From Nannochloropsis oceanica (lineage: Eukaryota; Sar; Eustigmatophyceae; Eustigmatales; Monodopsidaceae), in contig CP038132.1 in the NCBI GenBank assembly GCA_004519485.1, positions 553,001 to 617,000 on the forward strand: 64,000 bases of DNA, written 5' to 3'. The position numbers and the translations under genes are program-made. This document shows, piece by piece, positions 1-11,457 of the stretch. The notes under the pieces were generated by a model. It was not told the origin of the DNA. It was given only the letters and a program-made list of their open reading frames with translations, and did no database searches. Positions within the stretch are counted from its first letter, which is position 1. Every line of letters starts with the position of its first letter.

Positions 1-510
1 GAAGTCCTCGTCTCTAGAGACCATCAACTCGGGGTCATAATCAAGCAAGGCCTGAGCACTTTCAAAGTCCATGAGTTGTAGAGAGCGGAACAAGTCATTG
101 TCGTTGTAGGTTTGGGGCCGACGAAAGGGAACAGCGGCGAGGGAAGCGGAAGCAGCGGTGGTGGTATTTTCGTGCTCCCCTTCTTGTTGGGGCTCGTACA
201 AGATTGACTTGACGCAAGCAATTTTTAAGGCCGGGTCATGGGATGTTGATGTGTTCCCTTCCTCCTCCTCGTCGTCCTCCTTCTGGGCTCCTTGAGGCTT
301 GTCAAGGTGCGAGGACCCCTCCTCCTCCTCCTCCACCTGCTGCTGCTGCTGCTGATGATGATGATGATCCTCTTCCTCCCTCAAAAGCTTGGCAAGGAAA
401 CCAATGTCATCGTCGTCATCATCCTGGCCTTGGGTGTACTGGCACTGGCGTTTGGGCGACAGCAATGCGGTCTGGGCCGAGAGAGGCCGCTTGGAGTGGG
501 GAGGCTCCAT
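1..510 (-). CDS. N-terminal part of an unrecognised protein, possibly an ankyrin-repeat protein (runs off the left edge)
   Basis: An open frame of 170 codons starts at the ATG whose complement is 508-510 and stays open to base 1, so the gene continues outside the window. The protein starts MEPPHSKRPLSAQTALLSPK, then has an Asp run, a His/Gln run (HHHHQQQQQQ), a Glu-rich stretch and an Asp/Glu stretch. The last 35 residues look globular (…LFRSLQLMDFESAQALLDYDPELM…) and resemble the first helices of an ankyrin repeat, but the diagnostic TPLH part would lie beyond the edge. The ankyrin reading is therefore inference. The acidic and basic patches suggest a nuclear or cytosolic protein. It is divergent from the eL18 gene. 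Confidence 0.55.
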   Translation of the reverse strand, partial: MEPPHSKRPLSAQTALLSPKRQCQYTQGQDDDDDDIGFLAKLLREEEDHHHHQQQQQQVEEEEEGSSHLDKPQGAQKEDDEEEEGNTSTSHDPALKIACVKSILYEPQQEGEHENTTTAASASLAAVPFRRPQTYNDNDLFRSLQLMDFESAQALLDYDPELMVSRDEDF

Positions 511-1197
511 CAGACGCAGAGTGGAGGGGAGATCATGGTGAAGGGGCTGATCCCGTCACGCCTGTCGATATGGCGATGGAGCGGGGGATGAAAACTGAGA
601 TCGACGTAAGTAGAAGTGTCTGCGTGCAGATGGGCGGCATGGTGCCATGTCTGGCTTTCGGGCACTCCGGCAACACAGTCTGCGCCAAAAAACCTCCCCA
701 TGCTCATCGCCTCCAGCCATCGGTGCCATTCCTCTACCCCACCGCCCTGCTGCTTAGCCGGTCTCATCCATGTGAAATGTCTTGCTCTTGCACATCTGCT
801 AGAGGAAGGCGATGAACACACGTTAACGCTTGGATAAGAAGCATGCCGTGAAGAAGTGAAGGTCGACTTCCTCCCACCCTTCCCTTGCCTCCTCCACCAG
901 CGGCTGGCGAAGAACGAGAGGAGGGGCTGAGGGTGGTCTCCAATGGAGCTCGTAATGATTAGAAACTTGCTTTTCCAAAGCATGGACTGGACTCTAACCT
1001 TCATAAGAAGGAGGGCATGACAGCCTACTTATTCCTGTGGTTATGATCGAGCTCTCAGAACCATCGGCCTTCTCACGCCAACCCTACGCGCACGGAGGTG
1101 TCTTCATGCCTCCCCTCCCTTCCTCACATCGCACTCATTGTCTGATGCCTTCCAACGATTCCCACCACCAACACCATACAGGGTCCGTCTCACAACT
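511..1197. promoter_or_regulatory. Divergent intergenic region upstream of eL18
   Basis: This 687-base stretch separates the start of the minus-strand partial gene from the start of eL18 and must hold both promoters and 5' UTRs. Open frames here are short, have no recognisable domains, and overlap each other in several frames. I see no clear TATA box or repeat. Confidence 0.4.
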
Positions 1198-2242
1198 ATG
1201 GGGATTGATCTCAAGAGCGGTGGCCGCCGCACGGGGCACAAGGTGCGTTTGATGCCGTGGAGTTTTGGAAAGGGGGGGAAGGGAGGGAGGGAGGGAGGGA
1301 GAGAGAGAGGGCTGTCTTTCGCGGACGTGATGTAGAGATTGGAGAAACACGCTGCCCCGTTTGTTGGAGGTCCCCTGTGCCTTGACAGACAGGTATGATC
1401 GCGACGACGTATCTGGGCGTCTATAGTGGAGCAGCTGTGGAGGACGAGTCGTAGACAAGCGTTGAGAGGTGGACGAGACGGAGGTGATGACGGTTATGAA
1501 CGATGGATCCCCTGGTTTGAGAGTTTGATAGTGTGGATGGCGAAGCCAGGCCTCAGCCTTAATATCATGCATTACCAAGGATAAACTGTGGTCGTGCAAG
1601 TATATAAGTATTCAACACCCTTCTAAAGGTGCCTGAACCACTCTCAATTGTGTCGTGCACTCCCCCTTCCTCCCCCCCTCTCCTTCTCTTTCTCCCCTCT
1701 CTCTCCAACAGACTCGTACGGCCCCCAAGTCCGACAACGTCTACCTGAAGCTCTTAGTCAAGCTCTACCGGTTCCTGGCCCGTCGTACCGACTCCTCCTT
1801 CAACGCCGTGGTGCTCAAGCGTTTGTTTATGTCCAAGACGAACCGTCCCCCTATCGCCATCTCCCGGCTCGTCCGTCACATGAAGGGGAAGGAGGGGAAG
1901 ACTGCTGTCATTGTCGGGACCATCACCGACGATGCGCGCATGCTCGAGGTGCCCAAGCTGAGCGTTGCTGCCCTTAAGGTGACGGCCACGGCCCGCGCAC
2001 GTATCCTCCAGGCAGGCGGCGAGATTTTGACGTTTGATGAGCTGGCCCTGCGAGCGCCCAAGGGAACTAATTGTGTGTTGCTGCGTGGGCCGCACGATCG
2101 GGAGGCATTGTCCCACTTTGGGCATCGCTCGACGGTGGGTAACGTGCACACGCACGACAATGTCAAGCCGTACACTCGGGCCAAGGGGAGGAAGTTCGAG
2201 AAGGCCCGTGGGCGTCGGCGCTCGACTGGATTCAAGATCTAA
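1198..2242 (+). CDS. RPL18: 60S ribosomal protein eL18
   Basis: Two exons, 1198-1242 and 1712-2242, encode 191 residues, close to the family's usual ~188. Exon 1 gives [15 protein letters not shown], the typical eL18 start, and exon 2 resumes with [20 protein letters not shown]. The family blocks [32 protein letters not shown] and the basic C-terminus (…[19 protein letters not shown]) are all present. The product is a structural protein of the cytosolic large ribosomal subunit. The 469-base intron starts GTGCGT and ends CAACAG. It has a run of GGGA repeats after the donor and a long pyrimidine run before the acceptor. The ATG at 1198 is chosen because it restores the conserved N-terminus. Very secure. 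Confidence 0.97.
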
Positions 2243-3205
2243 GGCGGAAGAGGGCGCGAGGGAGGGAAGGAGGGCGGGCGGGAGGGCTGAAGGGCTGTTT
2301 GGTGCGACGCATTTATTCTGCCTGCACGTTCCGTGTCGGTGCGGACCACCCGCTTTAGGAGGGGATTGGAGGGAGGGAGGGAGGGAAGATGTTAGGGAGT
2401 AGAGACTTAAGGGTTTGATTACGCCTCTGTTTTCTCTTGATTCTTGGCATCCTTCATTTCCTCTCTCCTTGCGTCCTCTCAGGTGGTGGTGGAGGAGGAA
2501 GAGGAGGTGGAGGAGGAGGGAGGGTGATGTAAAAGGCGAGGGGCGGGAGGTCCTGTCAAGGTGGTGGTGACTAGCTATGAACAACCACAACTCAAGAACT
2601 AAAAGAAGGAAAAAGAAACAGAAGAAAGATAGAAGAAGAGGATGATGAATTCACACACTCGACACCGAAATTAACGACTATGAAGGGCCTTTTCCCTCCA
2701 TTTTTGCGTCTTTTTCTTTTTGACAGGTGCAGCACATCGGTGGGAGACGAGGAGACGTCGTCTGTGCCTGTTGATTCCTTTTCTCCTTTTTTCTTTCTTA
2801 TGACTTTTCTACTGTACCTCTTGCGGGACTCTCGCGTGTCTTTCACGATGTACATTCACACACTGTCTCGAAGGGCCGTAGCCATGCCACTCATACTACA
2901 TTTGACAAGGACACCCCCCCCCCCAATCCCATGGTCTCCCCCCGCGCGCTGTGAGACACTCGTGTACCCTCCCTATAGTAGCGAGTGCATTTCTTCTCTC
3001 TATTTTTCTTTCTCTCTCTCATACATGCACAAACTCTAATCACCAACCAACATACACTCTTCTCCCTCTACTCCGAAATGAAGACACAAACATGCAAACA
3101 ACACACAAAAAATGTACTTGTTTCCTTCCTAACTACCTTCCTCCTGCCCCCAGCACCCCTATCCAACCACCACGTATAGTAAAACATACTTCTAACACCT
3201 TCTCT
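2243..3205. other. Convergent 3' intergenic region
   Basis: Between the eL18 stop and the stop of the next minus-strand gene. It holds purine-rich runs just after the eL18 stop (GGGAGGGAGGGAGGG near 2370-2390), a T-rich stretch, a C run near 2914-2924 and CT-rich sequence. It probably holds two 3' UTRs. No gene is supported. Confidence 0.4.
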
Positions 3206-3857
3206 CTACACTCGTCCCCTTATATTTCGCTCCCTGGAGCTCCTCTGCCTCTTTTTACCATTTTCACCTCCCTCCTCCCCGCTCTCCTCGTCCTCGTCCT
3301 CGCCCTCGCCCGTCTTAATTTTTGCCTGGACATTGCTTACTGCACGGAGCCCCCGGGTCCTCACCCCTTCCTCCCTCCCTCCCTTCTCCACCTTAAGGAC
3401 CTGCTGCTGCTGCTGCTGCTGACCCGTCGGCTCTCCCTCTTTCTCCTCCCTGCGCGCCGTTTCCTCCACCTTCTCCTCCCTCTCCTCGTCCAGTGCACCC
3501 GCTCCTTTCCCCCTCCCTCCTCTTTCTCCTTTTCTCCCCACTATCGCCATCGTCACCGCTGCCTTGCCTCTCACGAGAGCCTTAAGCTTACGTTGCGAAG
3601 AATCCACCTCCTTCTTTTGCGTCTTCACCACCTTTTCCTTTTTCTTCAACTCCCCCATCTCTCCTCCTCTCTTCTTCTGTGTCTTGCCAACCGCAGCAGC
3701 AATAGCAGTATCAGTAGCAACAACTGCAGCAGCAACAGTGTTCTTCCTCTCCCTGCTTTTTGCATCCATTCCCTCTCCTTTCTCCATCGGTGCTGCCAAT
3801 GCTGCTGTGGCGGCTGCTGCTGCTGCTGCTGCTGGGGTCTTACGCTTCCGAGGTGGT

Positions 3858-3889
<32 letters not shown>

Positions 3890-5560
3890 GGAACCGCTTT
3901 TAGCCTCAACACCAAGAGCAGCAGCAGTAGCAGTAACGGTAGCAGTAACGGTAGAAGCAGCAGCAGTAAAAGGTGCCACAGGGCTGCCTGTGCATGTATC
4001 CAAGAAATGCGTCACTGCCCGAAAGCAACAGACCACCACCTCCTGCTGCTGCAACGGCTTATGCTTGCTCTCCGCCTCCACTTGTTGGAACGTCCGACGT
4101 GTCAAGCGCCCAGCCGTGCGCAACCCGACCCGAAGGAGGCTTCCAGGTCGCAAGCAAAGACGAAGAATGCTGCACTCCTCCTTCTTCTCTTTCTTCCCTC
4201 CCTCCTTACCGATCATCAACTCCACATTCAACCTCCCTCCATCTCCTCCTCCTCCTCCTCCTTCTCCGCTTCTTCCACTTTTAACCCTCTTTCTCTCTCC
4301 CCCCCTTTCTCTCACCGTCAACAAATATAACGACGAACTCGGGTCCAGCATCCCCACGGCCTCCTTCCCCCTTTCCTCCCTCCTTCCTCCCACCACGGAG
4401 GAGACAACCACGTGATTTACCAGACACCCGGAGGGGTGGAGATTGATGGCGTCGGCCAAGGACTTCAGAGTGCTTTTCTTCCAATCTCTCAAAGGCTGCC
4501 CGGGCAAGAGGAAAGGGAGGTGGGTGGGATGGGAGAAAGAAGCGAAATGCATCGAAGAAGAGATAGAGGTAGAAAAAGAGGAGAAAGAAGACGGGGAGGA
4601 GGAGGAGGAGGAGGAGGAGGAGAGGGAGGAGGAGGTGTGGAGGAGGCGGTTGAGATCTCGGGCGTAAATATGCAAGTCAGCGGCCGGGCCGTTCTCGTCC
4701 TCCTCCTCCTCATCCTCCTCTTTCCCCTTCTTTCGAGAAACACCGGAAGCACCCTCCAACTCCTCCTCTCCGCGCATCTCCAGAAAAGAGGGATAGTAAT
4801 CCACGTCACCGCATTCTCCTATGCCTAACACAATTTTCTTCCCATCACCATTGTCTGCCTCGTCTTCCTCCTCGTCCTCCTTCTCGTCCTCCCCCTCTTC
4901 CTGGGCTTTTTGAGCCGCGAGTTTTTTCTCAGAGGGCTTACGTGTGCGGCCCTGGCGCATAGTGAAAGAGGAGGACGGGTAAAGAGAGGATAACCCTCCT
5001 TCTCCTCCTGCTGCTGCTGATGTGACGGGCTCAGGAGAGAGGGCGGTGGTGTAGGCGGGATAAGCAGGTGGAGGAGGAAAAGGAAAAGGAGGAAGGAGGA
5101 GGGAGGGTTGAGTCTCTGCTTGTAGAGGACGACGAAATTGGAAGGTGGGGGGAGGAATGATAGGGGAGGCGTACGCGGCGAATCTTCGGGGAGGCATCAT
5201 GCTTGTTGTTGATTTTTGGGACTTGGGCTGCCGTAGGATGATGGGGTGGGAAGTCTTAAGGGGGCAGAGAGTCATTGCTGGCTGGGTGAACTTGAAGCTG
5301 GAAAGAGCTGGTACGTTTGCTTTGCTAACAGTTACACGGCTGCGACCTGGGACAGCAAGTGCTTTGAGAGGACCTTTGCCCTTAGCTACTGCAGCAGCAC
5401 TAGGGCCTGGGGGAGGACCAGAGGAGGAAGTGGAGGATGAAAGGAGGGGCTTCGCTGACCGGCCACGCGCAGTCTTGGTAAGAACAAATGGTGAGATGGC
5501 TCTGGCTGAAGGTCTGGCGATGTCGTCCACCTTGTGGTTGATGCGGGAGCTACGACGCAT
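3206..5560 (-). CDS. Hypothetical low-complexity protein with basic and acidic blocks
   Basis: A single open frame on the minus strand. I take the start at 5560 (MRRSSRINHKVDDIARPSAR), giving 784 residues. The frame stays open to an ATG at 5722, but that extension reads like untranslated sequence. No known domain is recognised. Visible blocks are: a basic Ser/Pro/Ala-rich N-terminus; an acidic stretch (EEGEDEKEDEEEDEAD); a Ser run; a more structured middle (…LHPSGCLVNHVVVSSVV…, …ILRLCLRPGSLLRVGLR…, …FRAVTHFLDTCTGS…); Ala runs from GCT/GCA repeats; and a Lys/Arg/Glu-rich tail ending RERNIRGRV. The composition suggests a nuclear, largely disordered protein. An intron hidden in the frame cannot be excluded. 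It lies tail-to-tail with eL18. Confidence 0.5.
3859..3888. repeat. CAG/CTG trinucleotide run
   Basis: Ten uninterrupted CAG units on the + strand. They are read on the minus strand as part of an Ala run of the hypothetical protein. Other short GCT and GCA runs lie within 200 bases. Confidence 0.8.
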
Positions 5561-6162
5561 GATTTGGCGGTGAGGGTAGTGTGCTGTGTGTGATGGGTGG
5601 GTTGATGGATGAGGAGAGAAGGAGGGGCTGAGGCGACAACCCTGGGCGAGAATGCGGAAAAATTTATAGACATAGAAACAAAACTTGGGTGACAATAGAC
5701 GAGGCGATGCGATGCTGTTCATGTACTGGAAGAATTAAGAGGGAGAAAGAGAGTGGCATGGAGGAAAGGCATGGGGGGGTACCAAGACACCGCATCACGC
5801 TCCAACACTTCCAGCAACGAATTAAATCACTGAATGATAAAATTGGTACCAACACTGAATTATAAAATTTGTACCAGACTTTAAATCTACGGGCATTGGA
5901 AGGTCCCCTGAGTCATTATGTGGTGCAATGAAGTGGGATCGGGCGATGAACTGGGAACGTACTTGCCTACTTGGGTCGACCTTGACAACACAAACACCGA
6001 AAGCAACAAGACAACAGAATTCCTCTTGATTCTTGTATATCAGTGCAGTATTTTTCTGACTAACATTCCCTCCTCATCTAACCCACACACCTCAAATCTC
6101 TCTCTCTCTCTTCGTCCTTTTCATGTCGTTTTTCTTCCCTCCTCTCTACATCCACTCCCCAT
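5561..6162. other. Intergenic region between XRN1 3' end and the hypothetical gene
   Basis: This 602-base gap should contain the promoter of the minus-strand gene ending at 3206 and the XRN1 3' UTR. It holds a 25-base tandem repeat (two units, 5831-5876) and AT-rich sequence around it. No coding exon is recognised. Confidence 0.4.
5831..5876. repeat. Two-copy tandem repeat, period 25
   Basis: Two 21-base units at 5831-5851 and 5856-5876 match at 19 of 21 positions. Each ends TTGGTACCA or TTTGTACCA. They lie about 270 bases upstream of the presumed start of the minus-strand hypothetical gene, so they may be promoter elements. Confidence 0.7.
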
Positions 6163-6604
6163 CTACCTCTCAGCGCTACTCGCCCCTTCCACAATCTTCT
6201 CTTCCCCCGTTCCCGCACCACTGCTCGTCGAAAGCACCTTCTTGGACGCGCTGCCCGACCTCAAGACCTGGCTAGGCATGATGTAGGCTGGCTTGGTGGT
6301 AGTGGTGGGGGTGTTGTTGTTCGCTCCCCCCGCCTTGACCTCCGCTCCGGCGCTCCCTGGTCCCTCGGTCCCCACTATATTAACAACACGCCGTTCCCGT
6401 GGGCGCCGAGGCACCACGGTGGCTTGAGGAGGAGGAGGATGAGAGCCGCCGTGGTAAGGCATCATCATGGGGGGCATGAAAGCTCCGGGCATGGAGGGAG
6501 GGAAGTAGTAGCCGCCAGGGGGGGGAGGTTGAGGAGGATGATGGTAAAATGGCCCGGGGCCACCGGGGCCGGCAGGTCCGCGGGGATAAGGGAGAAAGCC
6601 CTGG

Positions 6605-6678
<74 letters not shown>

Positions 6679-7377
6679 AGAGGGGGGAGGAGCAGGAGTG
6701 CTGTTGTTGTTGTTACTGCCATTCAACTTCAGCAAGCCCTTCAAGCTGCCCGTGGCGTCCACCCCTACCCCTCCTTCTGCTTCGCCCGCTGTGTTCTTTG
6801 CTACCATTGTGTTGTCCGCCTCGTCCTCCTTCTCCTCCTTCTCCTCCTTATCTTCCTTCTTCCCCTTCAACGAGAGCATGCCCAGAATCCTCGCCATTGC
6901 CCCTCCCCCACCCTTGACTTCCTTCTTCTTCTCCTCTTCCTGCTTCGCTATATCCGCCTCTTCCTCCTTCACTCTCTCTGCTACTGTTCCCGCCTTCTCC
7001 CGACAACGCCGCTGCCGAAAGCCACTGCTCCCATCGGGCCCCCTCGCTTTGGAGTGACCACCGAACCTCCCCCCCCCCCCTCCCCCGTCATCCTCTCCGG
7101 TGGTGGACGAGGAAATGACGGGAGAAGGAAGAACGACGATGGGCTTGCTGGTGTGGATGCGGACGGGGACAGGGACTCCTTGGGCGTTGCGCGGGTCCAC
7201 AGGCTTGCCCTTAGATGTGGTGGTGGCACTGCTGCTGCTGCTGCTGCTGCCGTTGGGCGTGCTGGTGTGAGCCACGCCTTTCTTCATCAGGGAGGCGAGC
7301 AGATCTTGCCCAATTTTGTTGGTCGTGGGGGAGGAAGAAGAGGAGGAGAAAGGAGGGGCAGCGGTGCCTCCTCGCTC

Positions 7378-7473
<96 letters not shown>

Positions 7474-10400
7474 ACGAGTCAAAACTTTGACAGGCACTGG
7501 CGTCACGCCGCTGCCACTGCTGCCGCCGCCTCTGCTGCTGCTCACATTATTACTCTCATTCCCCCCACTTTTTCTCTGTTGCTGCTGTTGTTGCAGCTGT
7601 TGCTGCTGCTGTCCTCCTTTCCCACCTACCAAAGCCATAATTGACTTCTGCTGCTCCTGTTTCCCTCCTCCCCCAACCCCAACTCCTCCAACGCCTGTAG
7701 ACCCCACCTCAGTCGTAACCTTCAACAAGGCAGTCCACGGCAATAACTTTCCCCGATAGGGCGAGCAGGTCCCTTGCAGGCTCGTGCCCCCAATAAACTC
7801 CTCGTCGAACAGCACCTCCACACACGCACTATGCTTGTGCAGACTCACAACCGTGCCCCTCAATCCAAACGGCACTCCCAGCCCCACTAGGTTCACGACC
7901 CGATCCCCCAAATCAGGTCGATTGCTCCCACTCAATTTTCGCGCCACATCTGCCGGTTGATGTGCCAACGCACAATGCACCTCCTCAGGCGCTACCTCCA
8001 AAGTCTTGATGTTCACATACCCCGCTGCCGCCTTCTTCGCCTTTGCCTGCAGTTCATCGGCGCTTCGTTCAATTGCTCGAATCGCCTCGCGGGACAGCAC
8101 CTCGGTCGTCAATGGTACCCTTGGCATGTTCGCTGTTTCCTGCGCCGCAAGCCATGTCTTAATTCTCTCCAGTTCGAGGGCGTAATTGGTCCCCAATAAT
8201 CGACTCGCATCGTAGGCCACCTCGTTTGGCCAGCGTCTCAACTCTTCGAACATACGCGGGAATGCGTCCATATAAGCCTTCAACAACACCACCGCCTTCT
8301 CACTGTACTCCCACGACACCCCCCCCGCCTCCCGTTCATACCCTCCCCTTCCTCCGTCCCTCCCTCTCCCCACTTCCTCCCCCTCCTCCGCGCTCCCCAC
8401 AATCCGCACCACATCCACCTGCGTCGACCAGGCCGCATTCTCCTGCACGCCCACCACTGCCTTCCGTCTCACGTAATCAGGCAACACCCACTTTCCCCTA
8501 ACCTTTAAATTCAGCCCCAAGTCATACTTGCCGGGGTCCACAAAACACGAGCCGCTAATTTTCCCCAACACCCTCCCATCGATATTCAACGCCCGAATTA
8601 CCTCCCCTGCGTCGAAATACTTCTTCCCCAACGCCTTGCGTGCCAACAAGCCAATCGGCCGATCAGGCTCTCCACACGCTGTCTCCACCTTAACCTTCCC
8701 GCCATCTTTCCCATAACCAACGACCTTCCCCACCTGCCCCCTCATCTTCCCCTCCCTCAAAAATACCACTTCTGCACCCAACGGCAATCTCTCCTGTAAC
8801 GGCACCGGGCCTTGTTCGATAAACCTCGGGTCCGCCGTTGGCACCGACCACATTGCCATCTGAATCGGCACCTCCGCCTCATGCACCCCAAACACCTTCT
8901 TCGTTGCTCCCGTGGCCGGGCACCGCTCCAGCCCTTGCAAGGGACTAACCTTCAACATCATCCCTACCGTTCCAACGTCCATCCCTCCCAATCCCACCAC
9001 CCCCCTCCCGTACAGATAGGCCTTCTGCTGAGTCACAATCAAAACCTCCCACGCCTCTTGTTCCTCCACTGACAAAGTCCTGGTCACCAACTGCCCCCCC
9101 CCCTCTCCCCCTCCCCCTCCCACCAATCTACATTCCACCGTCCCATCCGTGACAGCCGTAATCCTCGCCTCGTGCATCATCGGCCAATTCACATACACAG
9201 GTCTTCCAAGGATCTCAGGTGCCAGCGTCTCAATCCCTGGTAGGCTGGCCATGGGCAGGGACAGGCAAATCGTTCTATACCTCGATTCAGTTCCATGCAC
9301 GTTGACTTTTATCGCCTCAATTTTCACATCCCCAATCGGCAACACCTTGAGAGACGGGAAACCGGGAGAAGGGATTACGGTACCCGGGACCAGGCAGGGG
9401 GCGAATGTCGTGAGGGAGGCAGCACTGTAAGCGGAAGGGCTCACTGTTGTCTGCGAATTTGTCAGATCGGGAAACAAGGAGGGGTTGCAGGACGGCACCG
9501 TGAAGCTCAAAGCAGGGGAATGCCGAAACGTCAATATCTTGGTGAAGCTATTGCGCTTCTTCTCCTCTGTCGTCATGGCCGTCTCGGGGCAGTACTCTGC
9601 AATCGCCTGCTTCAGCCTCTTCTCGTCCACAAAGGAAATCAGCACAACCCCCTCCCAAGGATTATGTTTCCCGTTCATATCCACCGCGAAATCCGAGGGG
9701 TAAAAATCAATGATTGGGCTCATCGCACTTGTCATCAAAAATTGATACCGTTTCGGTAAGAATTTGGCGCTAGCGGGGGGCAAGCATGCCAAGAGCTGCT
9801 CAAACGGCTTGAACGGCTCGCCCAATTCAAATTTCAAATCCCCCAACGCCCCCTTTAAATCGTTCACGTCACTGATCAATGGTCCATAATGGTACGGATA
9901 AAACCACTGCCAACTTACACATCCCTTTACGTAGTAGGCCAAGCACCACTGCAACCCCTCCACGTACTTCTTACACAATTGTTTCAACACCGGCGAGTCT
10001 TCTGGGTCTAGCACCCCCAGCTTCTCAAAGTAGTATCGACCCCGGAAATTCTTCTTGCCCACCACCGACGCCCCCTCAGCCACCTTTTCCCCCTTCCCTC
10101 CATCGTCCCCGTTACCCTTCCCAGCTGCACCTCCTCTCTCCGAATTAGCGGGAGTCGCAAGCCCCACAGCCATCATCGCCCTCTCCCTCGTCACTTTCCC
10201 CTTCTTCACTGCCTCCGCCAAGGCTATCTCGTATTTCGACTGGGCCTCGGCCTCTTTCTCTGCCAATTCCTCCTCACTCGGTACAGGCGCCCCCCTCGTC
10301 CCGAACCTCTTGGCTGTCCTCCGTCTCCGCGCGTTGAAGTCCGCCACGTCCTCCTCCCGTGCCGAAAAGATCGAATCTTCCATGTGCCCAATCGCAACCA

Positions 10401-11457
10401 AAAATGCTTGCAACCTGTCGATGTCAATATCCCCCCTGTTGGTCAGGTACCCCTTCCCTCCCCACTCCTTAAAGTGCTGTCCATACAACTCGAACAACCG
10501 GTCAAATGCATGCTCGCTTATGTCAAGCGACGGCAAATGAGGCAAAAAGTCGTTCCCGACAAGGAACGTGAGGAAAACGAAGTCATCCACGATCCGCTCG
10601 AGGTGCTCCTCCCTTTCCTCCTCCGCCAAGTCACGCAAGAACTCAAACTCCAAATACTCCCGCAGGATCGACAAATGTAGCAATTGGAAACTCGCGTCCT
10701 TCGTCTGCTTCAACACCGTCTTGACGCTCGCCCCTCCACCTCCTCCCGTCCTCCCCCTTCCAAAGTCTATCACCTCTCGCAACAAGGTGAAGTGCGGCTC
10801 ATGAGTCGCCAGCGCCAACATGATCAGGTCTGCATCCTGACCATACATGCAGTGCCGCACATTTGGCTGGTAACTACTACTCGCCTTCAAATCCCTAATG
10901 TACTGCATAATCTTGTGCTCCCCTTCCCCTGGGACCCCGTGGCCTGAGTAGATTATCGTAAGCCGACGCCACAAAGGATCTTCTTTCATCTTCTTCCGTA
11001 TGAAGTACTGCAGGTGTGAGTCCACAACAGCCATGAATTCCGTCCCCGGTGTGATACAATTGGAGTCAAACACAGTCCCCTCATCAATGACCACCCCCTT
11101 TTTTATAGCCTCCTCCTTCGCTTCCGCTGCATCTTTTGCCGCGCGAAACCGGCGGGAACGCTGCTGGTTCATCTTGGCACGCGGCGCCACGCCGTCCACT
11201 GCGACATATAGAAGTTTCTGGGGCTTGACGATTTGAGTGACAATCCTATCGACGTAGTTCCAGATATTCTTCATCATCTCCTCTTGACTTAGCCCCTGGG
11301 AGACTTCTTGGTCATTTGGGTGGGTACACGCGTGGATAATACCATTCATATCTAGGTAGAGATTGTCGAACTCCGGCAGAAGGGATAGGTCGGAAATGAC
11401 ATGATTGACGGAGACGTAGCGCTCCGAGAGCCAGCGGTAGAACTTTGGTACACCCAT
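6163..11457 (-). CDS. XRN1: 5'-3' exoribonuclease XRN1
   Basis: One uninterrupted frame of 1764 residues, near the size of animal XRN1 (~1700). It starts MGVPKFYRWLSERY, the family N-terminus. The active-site blocks are intact: LYLDMNGIIHACTHPN (Asp36), PGEGEHKIMQYIR (Glu pair) and GQDADLIMLALATHEP (two Asp). The helical XRN domain follows (…LVGNDFLPHLPSLDI…), then the XRN1-specific D1-D3/SH3-like region (…FGLRGTVVSLHKHSACVEVLF…). The last ~450 residues are disordered, with a ~35-Gln run at about residues 1328-1360 and a second at ~1593-1617. XRN1 degrades decapped mRNA in the cytoplasm. On the coding strand a CCTCCC-rich run ending TATAG abuts the ATG, so a 5' UTR intron may end there. The absence of introns over 5.3 kb is notable. 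Confidence 0.97.
6606..6678. repeat. CTG/TTG run encoding Gln in XRN1
   Basis: About 24 units of CTG with a few TTG on the + strand, read as CAG/CAA (Gln) in the C-terminal tail of XRN1. Confidence 0.85.
7378..7473. repeat. TTG/CTG run encoding the longest Gln tract of XRN1
   Basis: About 23 TTG units followed by about nine CTG units on the + strand, read as Gln on the minus strand. The sharp change from CAA to CAG codons suggests two separate expansion events. Confidence 0.85.

Noticed and set aside
1754-2590. A 278-codon minus-strand frame opposite eL18
   Set aside because: It is the shadow of the conserved eL18 exon, with no features of its own.
2951-4330. A 459-codon + strand frame rich in Leu, Ser, Pro and His
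   Set aside because: It is the antisense of the low-complexity minus-strand protein. Its composition mirrors the complementary triplets, and it runs across eL18-side intergenic sequence without any domain.
6424-7644. A 406-codon + strand frame with long Leu runs
   Set aside because: It is antisense to the XRN1 tail. The Leu runs are simply the complement of the Gln-coding CAG/CAA tracts.
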